Source: Nemertoderma westbladi
Lineage: Eukaryota; Xenacoelomorpha; Nemertodermatida; Nemertodermatidae
NCBI GenBank assembly: GCA_032718475.1
Contig: JAUCBJ010003050.1
Location: 1 to 61,951, forward strand
Reading direction: 5' to 3'
DNA: 61,951 nt
The notes beneath the pieces were generated by a model. It searched no databases and was not told where the DNA came from. It saw only the letters and a list, made by a program, of their open reading frames with translations. The number at the start of each line of letters is the position of its first letter. Position 1 is the first letter of the stretch. This document shows, piece after piece, positions 22,690 to 33,884 of this stretch. The position numbers and the translations under genes are program-made.

Positions 22690-23747
22690 TTAGTTGGTAA
22701 CCCAGAGCCGGTAGTTGGTAACCCAGAGCCGTTAGTTGGTAACCCAGAGCCGTTAGTCGGTAACCCAGAGACGTTAGTTGGTAACCCAGAGCCGTTAGTT
22801 GGTAACCCAGAGCCGTGATTTGGTAACCCAGAGCAGTTAGTTGGTAACCCAGAGCCGTTAGTTGGTAACCCAGAGACGTTAGTTGGTAACCCAGAGCCGT
22901 TAGTCGGTAACCCAGAGCCGTTATTTGGTAACCCAGAGCAGTTAGTTGGTAACCCAGAGCCGTTAGTTGGTAACCCAGAGACGTTAGTTGGTAACCCAGA
23001 GCCGTTAGTCGGTAACCCAGAGACGTTAGTTGGTAACCCAGAGCCGTTAGTTGGTAACCCAGAGCCGTTAGTCGGTAACCCAGAGACGTTAGTTGGTAAC
23101 CCAGAGCCGTTATTTGGTAACCCAGAGCCGTTAGTTGGTAACCCAGAGCCGTTAGTTGGTAACCCAGAGCCGTTAGTTGGTAACCCAGAGCCGTTAGTTG
23201 GTAACCCAGAGCCGTTAGTTGGTAACCCAGAGCCGTTAGTTGGTAACCCAGAGCCGTTAGTTGGTAACCCAGAGACGTTAGTTGGTAACCAAGAGCCGTT
23301 AGTTGGTAACCCAGAGCAGCTAGTTGGTAATCCAGAGCCGTTAGTTGGTAACCCAGAGCAGTTAGTTGGTAACCCAGAGACGTTAGTTGGTAACCCAGAG
23401 CCGTTAGTTGGTAACCCAGAGCCGTTAGTTGGTAACCCAGAGCCGTTAGTTGGTAACCCAGAGCCGTTAGTTGGTAACCCAGAGACGTTAGTTGGTAACC
23501 CAGAGACGTTAGTTGGTAACCAAGAGCCGTTAGTTGGTAACCCAGAGCCGTTAGTTGGTAACCCAGAGACGTTAGTTGGTAATCCAGAGCCGGTAGTTGG
23601 TAACCCAGAGACGGTAGTTGGTAACCCAGAGCCGTTAGTTGGTAACCCAGAGACGTTAGTTGGTAACCCAGAGACGTTAGTTGGTAACCCAGAGACGTTA
23701 GTTGGTAACCCAGAGCCGGTAGTTGGCAACCCACAGCCGCTGGTTAA
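22690..23747. repeat. 21-bp minisatellite, about 50 copies
   Basis: The unit is TTAGTTGGTAACCCAGAGCCG with GCC/GAC/GCA and TTAGT/TTAGTC/TTATT variants. The period equals seven codons, so frames of about 353-360 codons stay open on the minus strand (repeating GYQLTAL or GLPTNGS) and one on the plus strand (LVGNPEP). Start and end sequences are not protein-like, so a non-coding minisatellite is the better reading. Variant units recur in blocks, suggesting higher-order duplication. Confidence 0.9.
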
Positions 23748-24258
23748 TCAGCTAAGTTTATAATTTGCAGTGATCACTACCGGTTAGGGATTCGGCACAA
23801 CCTATTAACCTGAGTTGGGGAACTTAAAAACAATTATCGGTAACTTCGATATATAAATAAATTATACCGTACAAACAAATGAATTAAATAAACGAAGCGC
23901 TGACTATGCAGTGTTTATTGTTATAGCAAATACAGAATAAAAGATAAACTCTCGACTCGATTAAGAAGATTTACTGAGTCCATAAGAGAATATTAAATCC
24001 TCGTTTTTTCATATTTTTTCCGATTTAGTCACATTGACTTTTAAGCCAATATATTGATATAGCGGAAAAAAACAAGGTTTACATGTCCACAGGGATTCCG
24101 AATATAAATATAAACCTAAACGATATTAATATATTTTTTCAGGCTTTCATGTCAATTTAGATGAAAGTTTAATGAACTATGTTTTAACAATGACAAGAGG
24201 ATATTATGTTCAACATGTTCCGTTCCCACGAGTTTAGGCCGATCTCAATAAACCGAAC
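23748..24258. other. Intergenic DNA downstream of the BCAS3 homologue
   Basis: AT-rich, with no gene seen. It separates the minisatellite from the BCAS3 polyadenylation signal. Confidence 0.5.
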
Positions 24259-24264
24259 TTTATT
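24259..24264 (-). terminator. Polyadenylation signal AATAAA of the BCAS3 homologue
   Basis: Canonical AATAAA on the minus strand lies about 22 nt after the stop codon, giving a very short 3' UTR. Confidence 0.6.
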
Positions 24265-24286
24265 GCAACGTAATAATTAATAAAGT

Positions 24287-26764
24287 TCACAAGGAGCCGC
24301 CGCTAGAGCCGCCGCTGCAACGCGGGAACAGATAGACGTGATCGGAGGGGACCACGCCGGGGGGGCTGTAACCATGGTGTAACGACTGGGGGGATCCGGA
24401 GGACACGGTGGACGTGGTAGAGTGCTGCCGTCGTCTAGAAGGGGTCTCCTCGTCCCCCATCGCGTCCTCCAGTCTCCGTCGCAACCGGTCCTCAGCTACT
24501 CCGTCGCTACCCGTAGAACTGCAGACCTCCAGCATGTAGGAGGCGCGATCCAAAGATCCCGAACCCGTTTCTATAACCCGTCGAGGTCTGGAGGAACCCG
24601 GGGTCGGAACCGGGGCCGAACGGGCCGGCTGAACTCGCAGACTCTCCAGCTCCGGGGCCCCCGTCGTGTAGTCCAGCCCCCCGAGACTCTCCTCCCCCCC
24701 GCTGTCGTCCAGGAGGCTGCTGGAGTCGGGATGGACCACGACCGAGCCGCCGCAGTCCTCGGCGGCGGGGAACGTCTTGAACACGAACTGCGGCCCCATC
24801 CAGAGCCGCCGATGCGGACTCGTGTGGGTCTCCATTTCCACCTGGGAGCACCAATCCTCGGCCTCCTCGAGTCCGCTGTCGGGGCTCGGATCGGGAACGC
24901 GTTCCCCCGGGCGCGGAACGCGTTCCACCAACGGGTTCCCCGGCCCCAACGGCGGCTCCACCCCGGGCCACGACACCCCCCGCTCCAGGGCCCAGATCGC
25001 CCGACCCGACACCCGCACCTCCACCCCCGACTCGTCCGTTACCTTGGCACCTGGGGCCGGACTCACCTCCATAGAGTGCTCGATTAGAGTGGAAGTCAAC
25101 CCGACGAAGATAAACAAACAGTCGGAGCCGAGTCGCAAGGCCTCCCCTTTCTCTACGGTGCCGCGACTAGTACCGAATACCGCGGGAGAAACGCACGCGG
25201 AAGGCGGCTCCATGTTCCTATGGAGACGCGGTGACGTAGAAGAGACGGCTGAGAGCGGTTTAATCTGCGCCGACGGGAATACCGTGAAGGGATGTGGATA
25301 GGGGGGGAGGCGGGGGTTGTAGGGGTTGGGTATGAGTGGAGTGGTGGGGAGAGTGGGTGGGAGGAGGTCGATAACAGCCCCCGGGGTCGGGGGGGTCACG
25401 AGGGGGCGGCGGGTGGCCAAGCCGTCAATACCGGCGCTGCAGTGGAACCGGGACGATCGGTTGACCACCGCGGGGCCGCAGTGCGTGCGACGGGTGGCCG
25501 CGCCGCCGTACGGGTTGATCGCGAACACGTGAGCCGTCCCCCGCCGGGTGGAGGCGACGAGCCAGCGCGAGTCGCGCGCGAATCGCAGCCCCGTGACCCC
25601 GGCGAGCGTCTCGCCGCGTCTCAGCACGTAGAGGTGGTGGATGGCGCCAAGCGCGCAGCTCCAGGGGTGGGTGACCAGGTGGAAGACGTTGAAGGATTGC
25701 CCGAGTTCGGAGGCCGTCGCCAGGAGCGTGCCGGTCGCGTCGAAGCGCAACGCGCTGAGTCGTTGGATCGCGAACGCGGGGAAATGCGCGACCATGTAGC
25801 TGCAGTCCGCATCCGCGCTGTCGATCGCTAGTTGGAGTCCTTGAGAAACTTTATCAACGTTTATTATAGTAACGATCCCGTCGGTACCGATACTCTCCGA
25901 GGACGAGCTGCTTCTAGGACCCCCGGGATTCCCGGTACCCCCGGTCGCCGACCATAACGTCTCGCTTATCGCCGAGATTCCCTTCCCGAGGGACCGCGCC
26001 GCGCTGATTATCGTAGCGGCGTAGGTCTGCCCGCCCTCGCCGCTCATACCCCCGCAGGATTGGTGCGTCGGGGATAGTTTAGTGTCGGCGAAGGCGAGCC
26101 ACACGTGGCCGAGGTCGAGAGGCGCCACGCCGCCGCCACTCGGACCGGGACACCACTTCGATATGGCGAAGAGCGAACGGAGGTTAGATACCGAGTGGAT
26201 AGCAACGTGCGTTTCCATGGCAACAACAACGACGCGACGGTTGCTAAGGATGGAAAGAGGAGCAAGTTTTAGACTTATAGTGTGCACAACTTCCGACGAA
26301 GTCAAGGAAATGAACTCAATGGAATGTCGCGAAGTGCCGGAATCCCTATAGACAGCGACTAGTGGTCGAGCAGCGAGGAATTCGTCTTCGGATGTGGATA
26401 AAGGATTATCGATCAACTCGATGAGAACAATCGGACGTCCACGAAGACTCAACACCTCGTGAGCCTCCCCGGTAGCAGTGGATACAGACCACAACTGACA
26501 CCCGCTGGGTCGACCCACCGCCAGCACTATAGACTCAACTGAAAGACTGCAGTCTAGGAAACGCGCCCAGACTACTTGTTCCTTGACGTCGTTGATTTGG
26601 GACGCGGTGGTTGGCTGGACTTGGGGGACAACATCCTGTAGGAGAGAGACAACGTGGTCCACGTAACTGGGTTGGTGAAAGGCGTTGGGTCGCACAGACA
26701 CCCCTACCGAGGTTGGCATATTGCTAAGGGAGACTGGAGACGATCTAGACGGTTGGCCAGACAT
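24287..26764 (-). CDS. BCAS3: BCAS3 homologue (WD-repeat protein), single uninterrupted frame
   Basis: The product has 825 residues from ATG at 26764 (MSGQPSRSSPV), chosen because similarity to BCAS3 starts there: SYVDHVVSLLQDVVPQ at 34-49. The frame is open 44 codons further upstream, but that part is unlike the family. A WD propeller occupies roughly 60-420, with THPWSCALGAIHHLYVLRRGET and AHVFAINPYGG near 366-421. The BCAS3 domain follows, including AVFGTSRG and the signature THTSPHRRLWMGPQFVFKT at 646-664. Length is slightly below human BCAS3 (about 900). In other animals BCAS3 is a cytoskeleton/autophagy-associated protein that binds phosphoinositides with PHAF1. Human BCAS3 has many introns; here there are none, and the frame is far richer in GC than its flanks. 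That suggests a retrocopy or wholesale intron loss. The frame shows no disruption, so it is probably functional. Confidence 0.93.
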   Translation of the reverse strand: MSGQPSRSSPVSLSNMPTSVGVSVRPNAFHQPSYVDHVVSLLQDVVPQVQPTTASQINDVKEQVVWARFLDCSLSVESIVLAVGRPSGCQLWSVSTATGEAHEVLSLRGRPIVLIELIDNPLSTSEDEFLAARPLVAVYRDSGTSRHSIEFISLTSSEVVHTISLKLAPLSILSNRRVVVVAMETHVAIHSVSNLRSLFAISKWCPGPSGGGVAPLDLGHVWLAFADTKLSPTHQSCGGMSGEGGQTYAATIISAARSLGKGISAISETLWSATGGTGNPGGPRSSSSSESIGTDGIVTIINVDKVSQGLQLAIDSADADCSYMVAHFPAFAIQRLSALRFDATGTLLATASELGQSFNVFHLVTHPWSCALGAIHHLYVLRRGETLAGVTGLRFARDSRWLVASTRRGTAHVFAINPYGGAATRRTHCGPAVVNRSSRFHCSAGIDGLATRRPLVTPPTPGAVIDLLPPTLPTTPLIPNPYNPRLPPYPHPFTVFPSAQIKPLSAVSSTSPRLHRNMEPPSACVSPAVFGTSRGTVEKGEALRLGSDCLFIFVGLTSTLIEHSMEVSPAPGAKVTDESGVEVRVSGRAIWALERGVSWPGVEPPLGPGNPLVERVPRPGERVPDPSPDSGLEEAEDWCSQVEMETHTSPHRRLWMGPQFVFKTFPAAEDCGGSVVVHPDSSSLLDDSGGEESLGGLDYTTGAPELESLRVQPARSAPVPTPGSSRPRRVIETGSGSLDRASYMLEVCSSTGSDGVAEDRLRRRLEDAMGDEETPSRRRQHSTTSTVSSGSPQSLHHGYSPPGVVPSDHVYLFPRCSGGSSGGSL

Positions 26765-29049
26765 AGTTGCAATCTGACATAATTTATCCTGTTTATAGCA
26801 TGAGGGAACATTGGCGGTCCAAACGACAACTCCAAACCAACTGCATCTACAGTGTACAGCACCTACCCAGTCGCCCACTGGTATGAAATGCAGCACCGAA
26901 ACGCGCCCAATAGATCAAACGACCAATAATACGTGGGTTGTTTAAAGTTGCAACAAAGTTAAAGTATAAACTTAAAAGAAACACCTGCCCTGCACTAGAC
27001 AGCTAGATATACCGCATACCGGCACTGTCAACTGTTACAAGTTATAGTGTTGTAGTGTCTCAATTCATTGAAGGCTTCAGCGCTACGGTAACTATATTTT
27101 AATTAACTATTTACATCATTGTGTCTGTGTGCAAAGTAGCACTTTGCAGCGTTATGACCCTAATTTATAGGCCTATATGTACCGAGCGAGCGCAGCGAGG
27201 GAGGTTTACACAAATAAACATGGGTCTTTAACGCTAAAAAGTGAACTCTGCAAGCAATGATGTATGTAATTTTGTTACATTATGACAACTTATCAGCATT
27301 CGGTATGTGAATAAATGATTTTATGGAGGCTCATTTAAAAATGTTAAGTACTATAGGCCTATCGAATAGGCCTATAAGTGAAATTTATTAACAGGTAAAC
27401 AGTATTTATTTGTTTATACATTTAAATCTAATTAAAGTTTATTGGAAGTTATCTCCAGCATGGCATGGATGTGATAAATCATTAATCCATCTTCACTATC
27501 AGACTATAGCTGATAGCTGTATAGGCCTAGTCGACTGAAGCAAACTTAGTCACCGTCTGTGTCCGTTCAGTTTTATTGAACACTGTCGCCATTTTCTTTG
27601 GTCATTTTCTCTAAAGTGTCTTCTATTGGACGTTTCGCCATAATCAGATAATGGATTACAGTACCGTACACGTTAAACAATTATTTACATACAGTAGCTA
27701 CTGAGCTAAGTACAGAAGTAGGCTAGCGTGTCCCAAAGCAGCACTCCTGCACTCATTAACATAAAAGGAAATAATACATTCTGGAATACGGTACGGGAAT
27801 ACGGTAATAGCGTTCCATCCTATAGCAGTATACCGGTAGGCCGCAACGCTGCAAAGTACCGTACCGGTAGTACTTTGCAGCGTTAAGCTGTTAAGAGTAA
27901 TTCACCAGAACGCTGTTAAGTTGACATAATGTAACAATAACTAGGCCTACCGGTACGCCTAGTATAGTAACGATACAACTGTACAAAGAGTTGGCCCAAA
28001 ACATTTTTGAAAAATTGTATTGTAAAAGTATTGTACGCGTACAGGACAGGACACTACTGCAGTACTGCACTACCAGCCGACCAGCTTCAGAGCTTACAGA
28101 CTTAGGCCTAGCACCTACTGACATACTGACCTACCTCTGCAGCTCTGTACCGCGCAGTACCTAGTCAATTCAGCATACGAGTCCATCGGTCAGGCTGAAC
28201 GGTATTATTATTATTATTATTAAAAGTTACAGGAACAAGAAAGTTGAGAACTTATAGGGTCCCATAAATCACGATATGTAAGCGGAAATTAAACTTTAAA
28301 AATATTGGAATTACTCAAAACATTTAAACAACACAATAAGGTAGAATGCAACATACATTTAGCATTTACGGCATGTCTCCATAGTACAATAAAATGGCGC
28401 AGCGTAAATAAAAGTTTATATATCACGTGGACTATCTAGATAAAATAGATAAAAATTAATGGCATAGAAGTAATCTATACGGTGTTAACAGAATAAGATT
28501 ATTGGCTATATAATGTACAACGCAGTCTGGCAGTGGTAGATAAATAATTAAAGTGGGATTGCACAACATGTGAGTAAAATAGAACAACTGGGAACTGTGG
28601 TTCCGGAATGTGTGACAGCATAACAATACAATATACATACATTGTATAACTACTGCAAAATTAAATAAAATAGGTACAATAGTAAGGTAAAACAGTACAA
28701 ATTCATTAAAAAAAAAGGTAAGAAAAACAACTGAGAATGGAAAATTAAATAAAACAGATACAGTACTAGGCCTATAATAAAACGGTACAAATTCATGAAG
28801 ATAAAAGATTAATGCATAACAGATTGCATAGCATGTGAGTAAAAATAGGGCAACTGGGGAAATACGATATACATTTTTTAACATTTAAATAAAATAAGTA
28901 GTAAAGTAAAACGGTACAAATTCAATTAAAAAACAAAGCTGTAAAAAAAAAGTTAAAATAAGATTAATAAAATATACGGCTAAATAAGATTTACAGTAAT
29001 TATGAGTTAGATAGATTATGTGAACAAGTGGATTAGATTAGATTAATTC
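26765..29049. other. BCAS3 upstream region and intergenic DNA
   Basis: Holds the putative BCAS3 5' flank and AT-rich DNA with many TACCGGTA and AGGCCTA words. A perfect 15-bp-arm hairpin (AACGCTGCAAAGTAC) occurs at 27845-27884, with a partial relative near 27132. From about 28450 to 28990 there are two or three diverged direct repeats (AAATTAAATAAAA...GGTACAAATTCAT; GAGTAAAATAG...CAACTGGG), probably LINE 3' UTR or tail material. A hydrophobic minus-strand frame there is compositional. Confidence 0.5.
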
Positions 29050-30030
29050 CACCAGGATGGGTAGAACTTAGTAGCAGAGTTGTAATGATCATTTAAGTTC
29101 GATTTGAATATATTCACACTTCTGCACTTGGGGAAGTAACAACCACATCAGGAAGAGCATTCCAGGGAGATATGACTCGGAAGTGGAACGAATCGGCCCG
29201 GATTTTCAGACGGACGATCGGTTTGGTGAGTTTTAAGAGTTACCGCGACAGACAGTTGACGATAAGGAGAAGAAACTCTGCCAATCGACAGCATCAACAC
29301 CCGTTAGCATTCGATATAATTGAATAAGGTCCGCGCGAGAACGTCGGTATTCCAGAGTAGGTAGTCCCAAGCGACGCAATCGGTCCGGGTACTGGGAACT
29401 GGGGTATGGAAGGTCACGAAGGCCCGCTACCAACAGAACAGACCAAACGGATAGCCCGACGTTGAACAGACTCAAGTAGGCGGCTTTCTCCTACATGGCT
29501 GGGTGACCAAACTGGAGATGCGTATTCCACATCCACTCCACACAAGGACGGACAAGTGACTTATAGAGACTAATTGAGTTATCTTTAATTGAAGATTATT
29601 GAATTATCTTCATTGGACTTCATTGAGGTGATTAAAGCTTCTATATACTAGCCCCAGACAGCCAGAACCTTATTTGCCTTCTTCACGATACCGGTAGTGG
29701 CTGTGTGCAATGAGAACTGGAGAGAATCATCTAACTGTTTAAGTTCACACCCAAGTCTTTCTCTGTTTCGGTTGTCTCCAGTGTGTGTGACCCGAGGGTG
29801 TAAGTGTACCTGGCTGCCTGGGGTTGAGTGTTGAGCGACCAATGCAATATGCATTACCTTGCATTTCTTATGATTAAATAATAGGCCTAATTGCCAGGTC
29901 TTGCATCTTGCTCCACCAATCCAATATATCTAGATCACTTTGCAGGGGTCCCACGTCCCATGGAGAGTTTAATAGAGGGATCCACTACAGCAGAGTCATT
30001 TAAGTCATCAGCGAACAAGTACCGGTATGC
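29050..30030 (-). mobile_element. CR1/jockey-like LINE fragment (reverse transcriptase C-terminus)
   Basis: Read on the minus strand, broken frames give FADDLNDSAVV (near 30015), KCKVMHI, a DLGC-like block with FSLHTATTGIVKKANKVL, then SVQRRAIRLV, GLRDLPYPS...YPDRLRRLGL and TLEYRRSRADLIQLYRMLTG, followed by RVISPWNALPDVVV. This order is that of the C-terminal half of CR1-type LINE proteins. Stops and frameshifts interrupt it and the 5' part is missing, so it is inactive. Confidence 0.85.
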
Positions 30031-30837
30031 CAAATTACTCCTCTGTCTCTAACCATTATTATATTCCAGAACTTACACGTAGAAGTACAGTACGAGTACA
30101 GCTAGGCCTACTCCTGTAATCTGCTTACCTGTAGTACAGGTGTATACAGTATAGCGTACAGCAGTACAGTAGGCCTATGTAGTACTGTAGTATGTATGTA
30201 TATACAGTACCGGTAGTTAAAGATAGGCCTTCACCTTCCGTAAAAAGTACTGGAACCGTAATACTGTAAATACAATATTTCCAGATTGTACTGTTGTAAT
30301 AATTTCTGTATGCAGGTGCAGGCCTTCCTAATTTGTTAAAATGTTTCATGTTGAGCTTCATCCGGGTTCTAGTCAACAATTATGGTTAGTATTGCCAAGG
30401 CCATCTTAATGCAAGGCCTAATCACTACATTCTAGAATACCTCGATCAGCTGATATAAGAAGTCCTACCTTTTGAGATTTTCTTATTGCTGTAGGGGCCT
30501 AGGGTAAAACAGTAAAATACCAATTTTTCAAAGTTGTGTTACTCGGGCAGACGAAAATAAATTTAACAATAAAATATATCAAATTGAGAAAGAAATGCAG
30601 GGCAATACGATACATTGTGTTACTTTTGTTTGTTAGGCTTGGCATTGCGCATAATATCCCCTTAATTACTACTAAACGTTTAACCTAAGGTTGCCTTGTT
30701 TAATTAAAAAAACGTAGGCTTTAGCCTAATTATAAATAGGATAGATGTAGATTAGAAATCTGATTATATTGTGCAAATTTCTGATCTCAAATTTCTGCGG
30801 AAATTTGAAGGTCCAACTCTAAGAGCATTGTACATCG
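30031..30837. other. Intergenic DNA
   Basis: Rich in TAGTAC, ACCGGTA and AGGCCT words. No gene, element end or RNA recognised. Confidence 0.4.
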
Positions 30838-31262
30838 AAGCAGGACCTTATCGCCCCTGGGACATTATCGCCCACATAAATTTAATCTTTGTTGGGAACA
30901 TATCGCCAATGAAAGCATTTTCACCCTTTACTGGTCGATAAATGGGAACCATATGAAAGGTTTACTCTGTAAGATCACCCCCATGGTGGTGAACAGGTAG
31001 CGTATTCCTTTAGGAAACAGAGTGGAAGGGTTTACTGTGGAAGATCATCCATGGTGGTGAACAGGCATTCCTTTAGGAAAAAGAGCAGAATGGTTTACTT
31101 TGGAAGATCACCCGTGGAGGTGAACCCGCTTTCCCTGGCTACTACGCCGAAACGTTTATCCTATTCAAATCGTTTATTAATCGGTTAATCACATTTATAT
31201 TTGTCACAGTCTGCCCCTACACTGGCGATAAGCTACCGGGGGCGATAAAGAGTGTTAGGACA
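30838..31262. mobile_element. Small inverted-repeat element carrying the 62-bp satellite
   Basis: The left end (GGACCTTATCGCCCCTGG) and the right end (CCGGGGGCGATAAAGAGTGTTAGGAC) are approximate reverse complements. Between them, about 30975-31130 holds roughly 2.5 units of the 62-bp minisatellite found at 1368-2213, in reverse orientation (GTGGAAGGGTTTACTGTGGA, GGTGGTGAACAGG). Confidence 0.55.
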
Positions 31263-31289
31263 GAAGCCCCCCCGGGCAGTAGCCGACCG

Positions 31290-32375
31290 GACTGTAGGGC
31301 ATTACTATGTTATGGATACCCACTTTTTGACCAATATTTTTTATATGAAAATGGCTTTTATCATGAGGTTATTTGTTCTAGAACAAATATTTAATCTTCT
31401 GCCAGTAAGATGGTAGCTAGTAATTTTGATTTTGTGTTAGCTAGTACTTTTTATTAGATAGTGAAAAAATTATATTTGAAAAAAAAGTAAAAAAACTTTT
31501 GATCAACTTTTTCTTGTAAAAATGCCTTTTATTATGAGTTTTTTGTTCTAAAACAAATATTTGACCTTCTGCCAGTAAGATGGTAGCTAGTACTTTTGAT
31601 ATTGTGTTAGCTAGTACTATTTTTTAGCTAGTAAAAAATTTAAAATATAATTTAATTTTCAATCATATGTTGACCTGGAATAACTTATGAGTCTCAGTGG
31701 TAATTTGATAGTCAAAGTAGGCCTTAGCTACTGTAGTAATTATTCACGACCGGTAGCTAGTTTTTTATACAAAATATACTGTAGTCAGATGTCAAAATAC
31801 AGTTTTTACTATTAAGAAATGTAAATTATATACATTTTTATTATACTCAGTCAGAACACTACCGTTGCTTATCGTGTTTAATAATAATTTTTTTTTTCTT
31901 GATCTATTCCAGAGTATCCAAAAAATTTCTAGATTTATTTACCTTTTTATTAGTAATTTCGGGAATATATTGATGATATGGAAATTGTCTAAATAAAAGG
32001 GGCACTACAAATCTTCTTTTGTAATTTTAAGATCACTAGCTACCTTTCAAAAGACTAGCTACCATAATAAAGATAATAGTTAACCTCTCTAAGAAAGTAA
32101 AATTTATGTTCTAGAACAAAAAGACAACATGATAATATCCATTAACATGGTCAAAAAATTGATCAAGCATTTGGTTTTGTAATTTTAAAAACAGTAGCTA
32201 CCTTTAAAAACAATAGCTACAATAAAAAAAAAATACTGTAGCTAACGTCTCACAGAAGATGACATTTAAGTTCTAAAACAAAAAACCTCGTGATAATAGC
32301 CATTAACATGGTCAAATAAATGGTCAAAAAATGGGTTCCCATAACATATGTAGTAATGCCGACAGTAGCCCACCG
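31290..32375. mobile_element. Non-autonomous TIR element, about 1.1 kb
   Basis: The left text (GGCATTACTATGTTATGG, CCCACTTTTTGACCA, TCATGAGGTTATTTGTTCTA) reappears inverted on the right (GGTCAAAAAATGGGTTCCCA, TAACATATGTAGTAATGCC). The arms contain direct repeats of GTAAGATGGTAGCTAGTA and GTTCTAGAACAAA. Nothing is coding. It is bordered by the GGACAGTAGCCCC minisatellite. Confidence 0.7.
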
Positions 32376-33140
32376 AACAGTACTCCTCCGGACAGTAGCC
32401 ACCCCGGCCCGGACAGTAGCCCCCCGGACAGTAGTCCCCCGGACAGTAGCCCACCGAACAGTAGTTCCCCAAATAATAGCCACCCCGGCCCGGACAGTAG
32501 CCCCCCGGACAGTAGCCCCATGGGCAATAGCCCCCCGGGCAATAGCCCCTCGGTTAATAACCCCCAGCCCCAAAAGATGAGTAGTATTAAGAAAAAAAAC
32601 ATCTACATTTTTCATTTATTCAGTAATATTTTATATCACTGAAATTCCAGAAAATAATAATTTCTTAATCCTGTTTTTGTATTGGTGAATATACTAGAAT
32701 ATTAGTAGATATGTTTTTTTACATAGACAGAACAGTTCACAGAACATTCACCAATATCAAAAAACACTCAAAACAATACAAATTTTTTTATTTTCAAAAA
32801 ATACCAGCAAGTAAAAAAAACACATGCTGCCATAAAAAATATCTACTGAGGTTCTACAGTAGAACACTACAGTAACCAATATCAAATAAAACTCAAAAAA
32901 AAAAATAAAAATAAAATAATGGTTAAAAAACTCATTGGGGGGCTACTGTCCGGGCTACTATCCGGGGGGCTACTGTCCGGGGAACTAATGTCCGGGGGTT
33001 ACTGTCCGGGATTAGCCGTAACGCGACAAGTAGCCGTAACGCGACTTTTTGAGTAGCCGAATCGCAACATTGAAAGTCGCGTTACGGCTACTCTGAGAAT
33101 TAGCCTTAACGCGACTTTCCGTAGCGCGACAGTAGCCGTA
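32355..33140. repeat. Inverted pair of GGACAGTAGCCCCC minisatellites and GTAGCCGTAACGCGAC motifs
   Basis: On the left (32355-32575) about 14 units of a roughly 15-bp GGACAGTAGCCCCC motif read forward. On the right (32930-33008) the same motif is reversed (GGGGGCTACTGTCC). The gap of about 350 bp is AT-rich. At 33009-33140 the motif GTAGCCGTAACGCGAC occurs about five times in both orientations. The whole block could fold into a large hairpin. Confidence 0.75.
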
Positions 33141-33375
33141 CCGCCACTGCGCCGATGGAGAATGCTTATGGAAATTGGTTTGGTTGGTTTGGTAGTTACC
33201 TGCTTTCATAACTTGACAATTTTATTTAATTTACTCGTACTGTTGAAAATTTTGAATATGGAAATTTATCACACGTATTCAAAAGACATGAAGCACTGTT
33301 TTGTTCTAAAACGTTTTTCAATCGCTACAAATTTTATTAAAGTTTATTTTAAATTTTATTCTTGATTTTTAACAC

Positions 33376-33640
33376 GTTTGTGAATGATCCAGATTCTCCA
33401 TAGTGTTCGCCATTTGTTTCTCCCAAGTCCAGTACCCCTTTTCAAGTTAGTCTATACAATATGTTATAGCTGGTCGTCCACGGCTACGCTTTCTTTTTGT
33501 TGGTTGCCAGAAAAGTAGATCTGGTATGACCTCGTCTTTACTTCTCCAGCAGAGCCCACTGAATCTTAATCTGCGTTCACGGAGGGTGGTTGATACAGGT
33601 GGTATGTGTCACAACATAACAATCCAATGTCATCAATTAT
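33376..33640 (-). pseudogene. RTE-like LINE, C-terminal part (split by a SINE)
   Basis: Minus-strand translation gives TTLRERRLRFSGLCWRSKDE, then LFWQPTKRKRSRGRPAIT, the normal C-terminal RLRFxGxCxRxxDE...LxWxP...RGRP block of RTE-like LINE proteins, ending with several stops. It belongs with the reverse-transcriptase parts at 33885-34183 and 46216-47430. The part between the middle of the RT domain and this block is absent. Confidence 0.7.
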
Positions 33641-33884
33641 TATTACTTCTGGTATTTCATCAAGCAAGCAAACAGTCGGCCGAGGCCGGAGGCGACCCGA
33701 AGGCTCCTCTTTCGATAGCTGCTACCCGAGCGAACGGGTGGGCGCTACTCCTATCCCTTGTTATGCTCCCAGTAATTTAACTGCTACTCATTTCATGTAG
33801 ATGAAAGGCTGAGTGGACCTGGTGGGGCTGAACCTACAACCCACAGATTGCATGCCCGGCGCTCAACCAACTGAGCTACCCCGG
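33641..33884 (-). mobile_element. tRNA-derived SINE
   Basis: On the minus strand it begins GGGGTAGCTCAGTTGGTTGA (tRNA 5' half with a perfect A-box), followed by GGTTGTAGGTTCAGCCCC as B-box. The tRNA-like head occupies about 33820-33884, then a unique body of about 160 bp (TCATCTACATGAAATGAGTA) runs to a short AATAATAATT tail. It lies exactly between two pieces of the RTE-like LINE. A normal tRNA gene is unlikely, because the 3' acceptor stem does not close and the sequence runs on as a SINE body. Confidence 0.75.

Noticed and set aside
22652-23734. Two 350-360 codon minus-strand frames
   Set aside because: They follow from the 21-bp period; ends are not protein-like and two frames are equally open.
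24422-25831. Plus-strand frames of 170-220 codons opposite the BCAS3 homologue
   Set aside because: GC-rich antisense shadows; the minus strand has clear family similarity throughout.
28456-28884. 142-codon hydrophobic minus-strand frame
   Set aside because: Composition of AAATAA-rich direct repeats read backwards; no splice signals or family features.
33820-33884. Functional tRNA gene
   Set aside because: A- and B-boxes are good, but the 3' acceptor stem does not close and the sequence continues into a SINE body inside a LINE.
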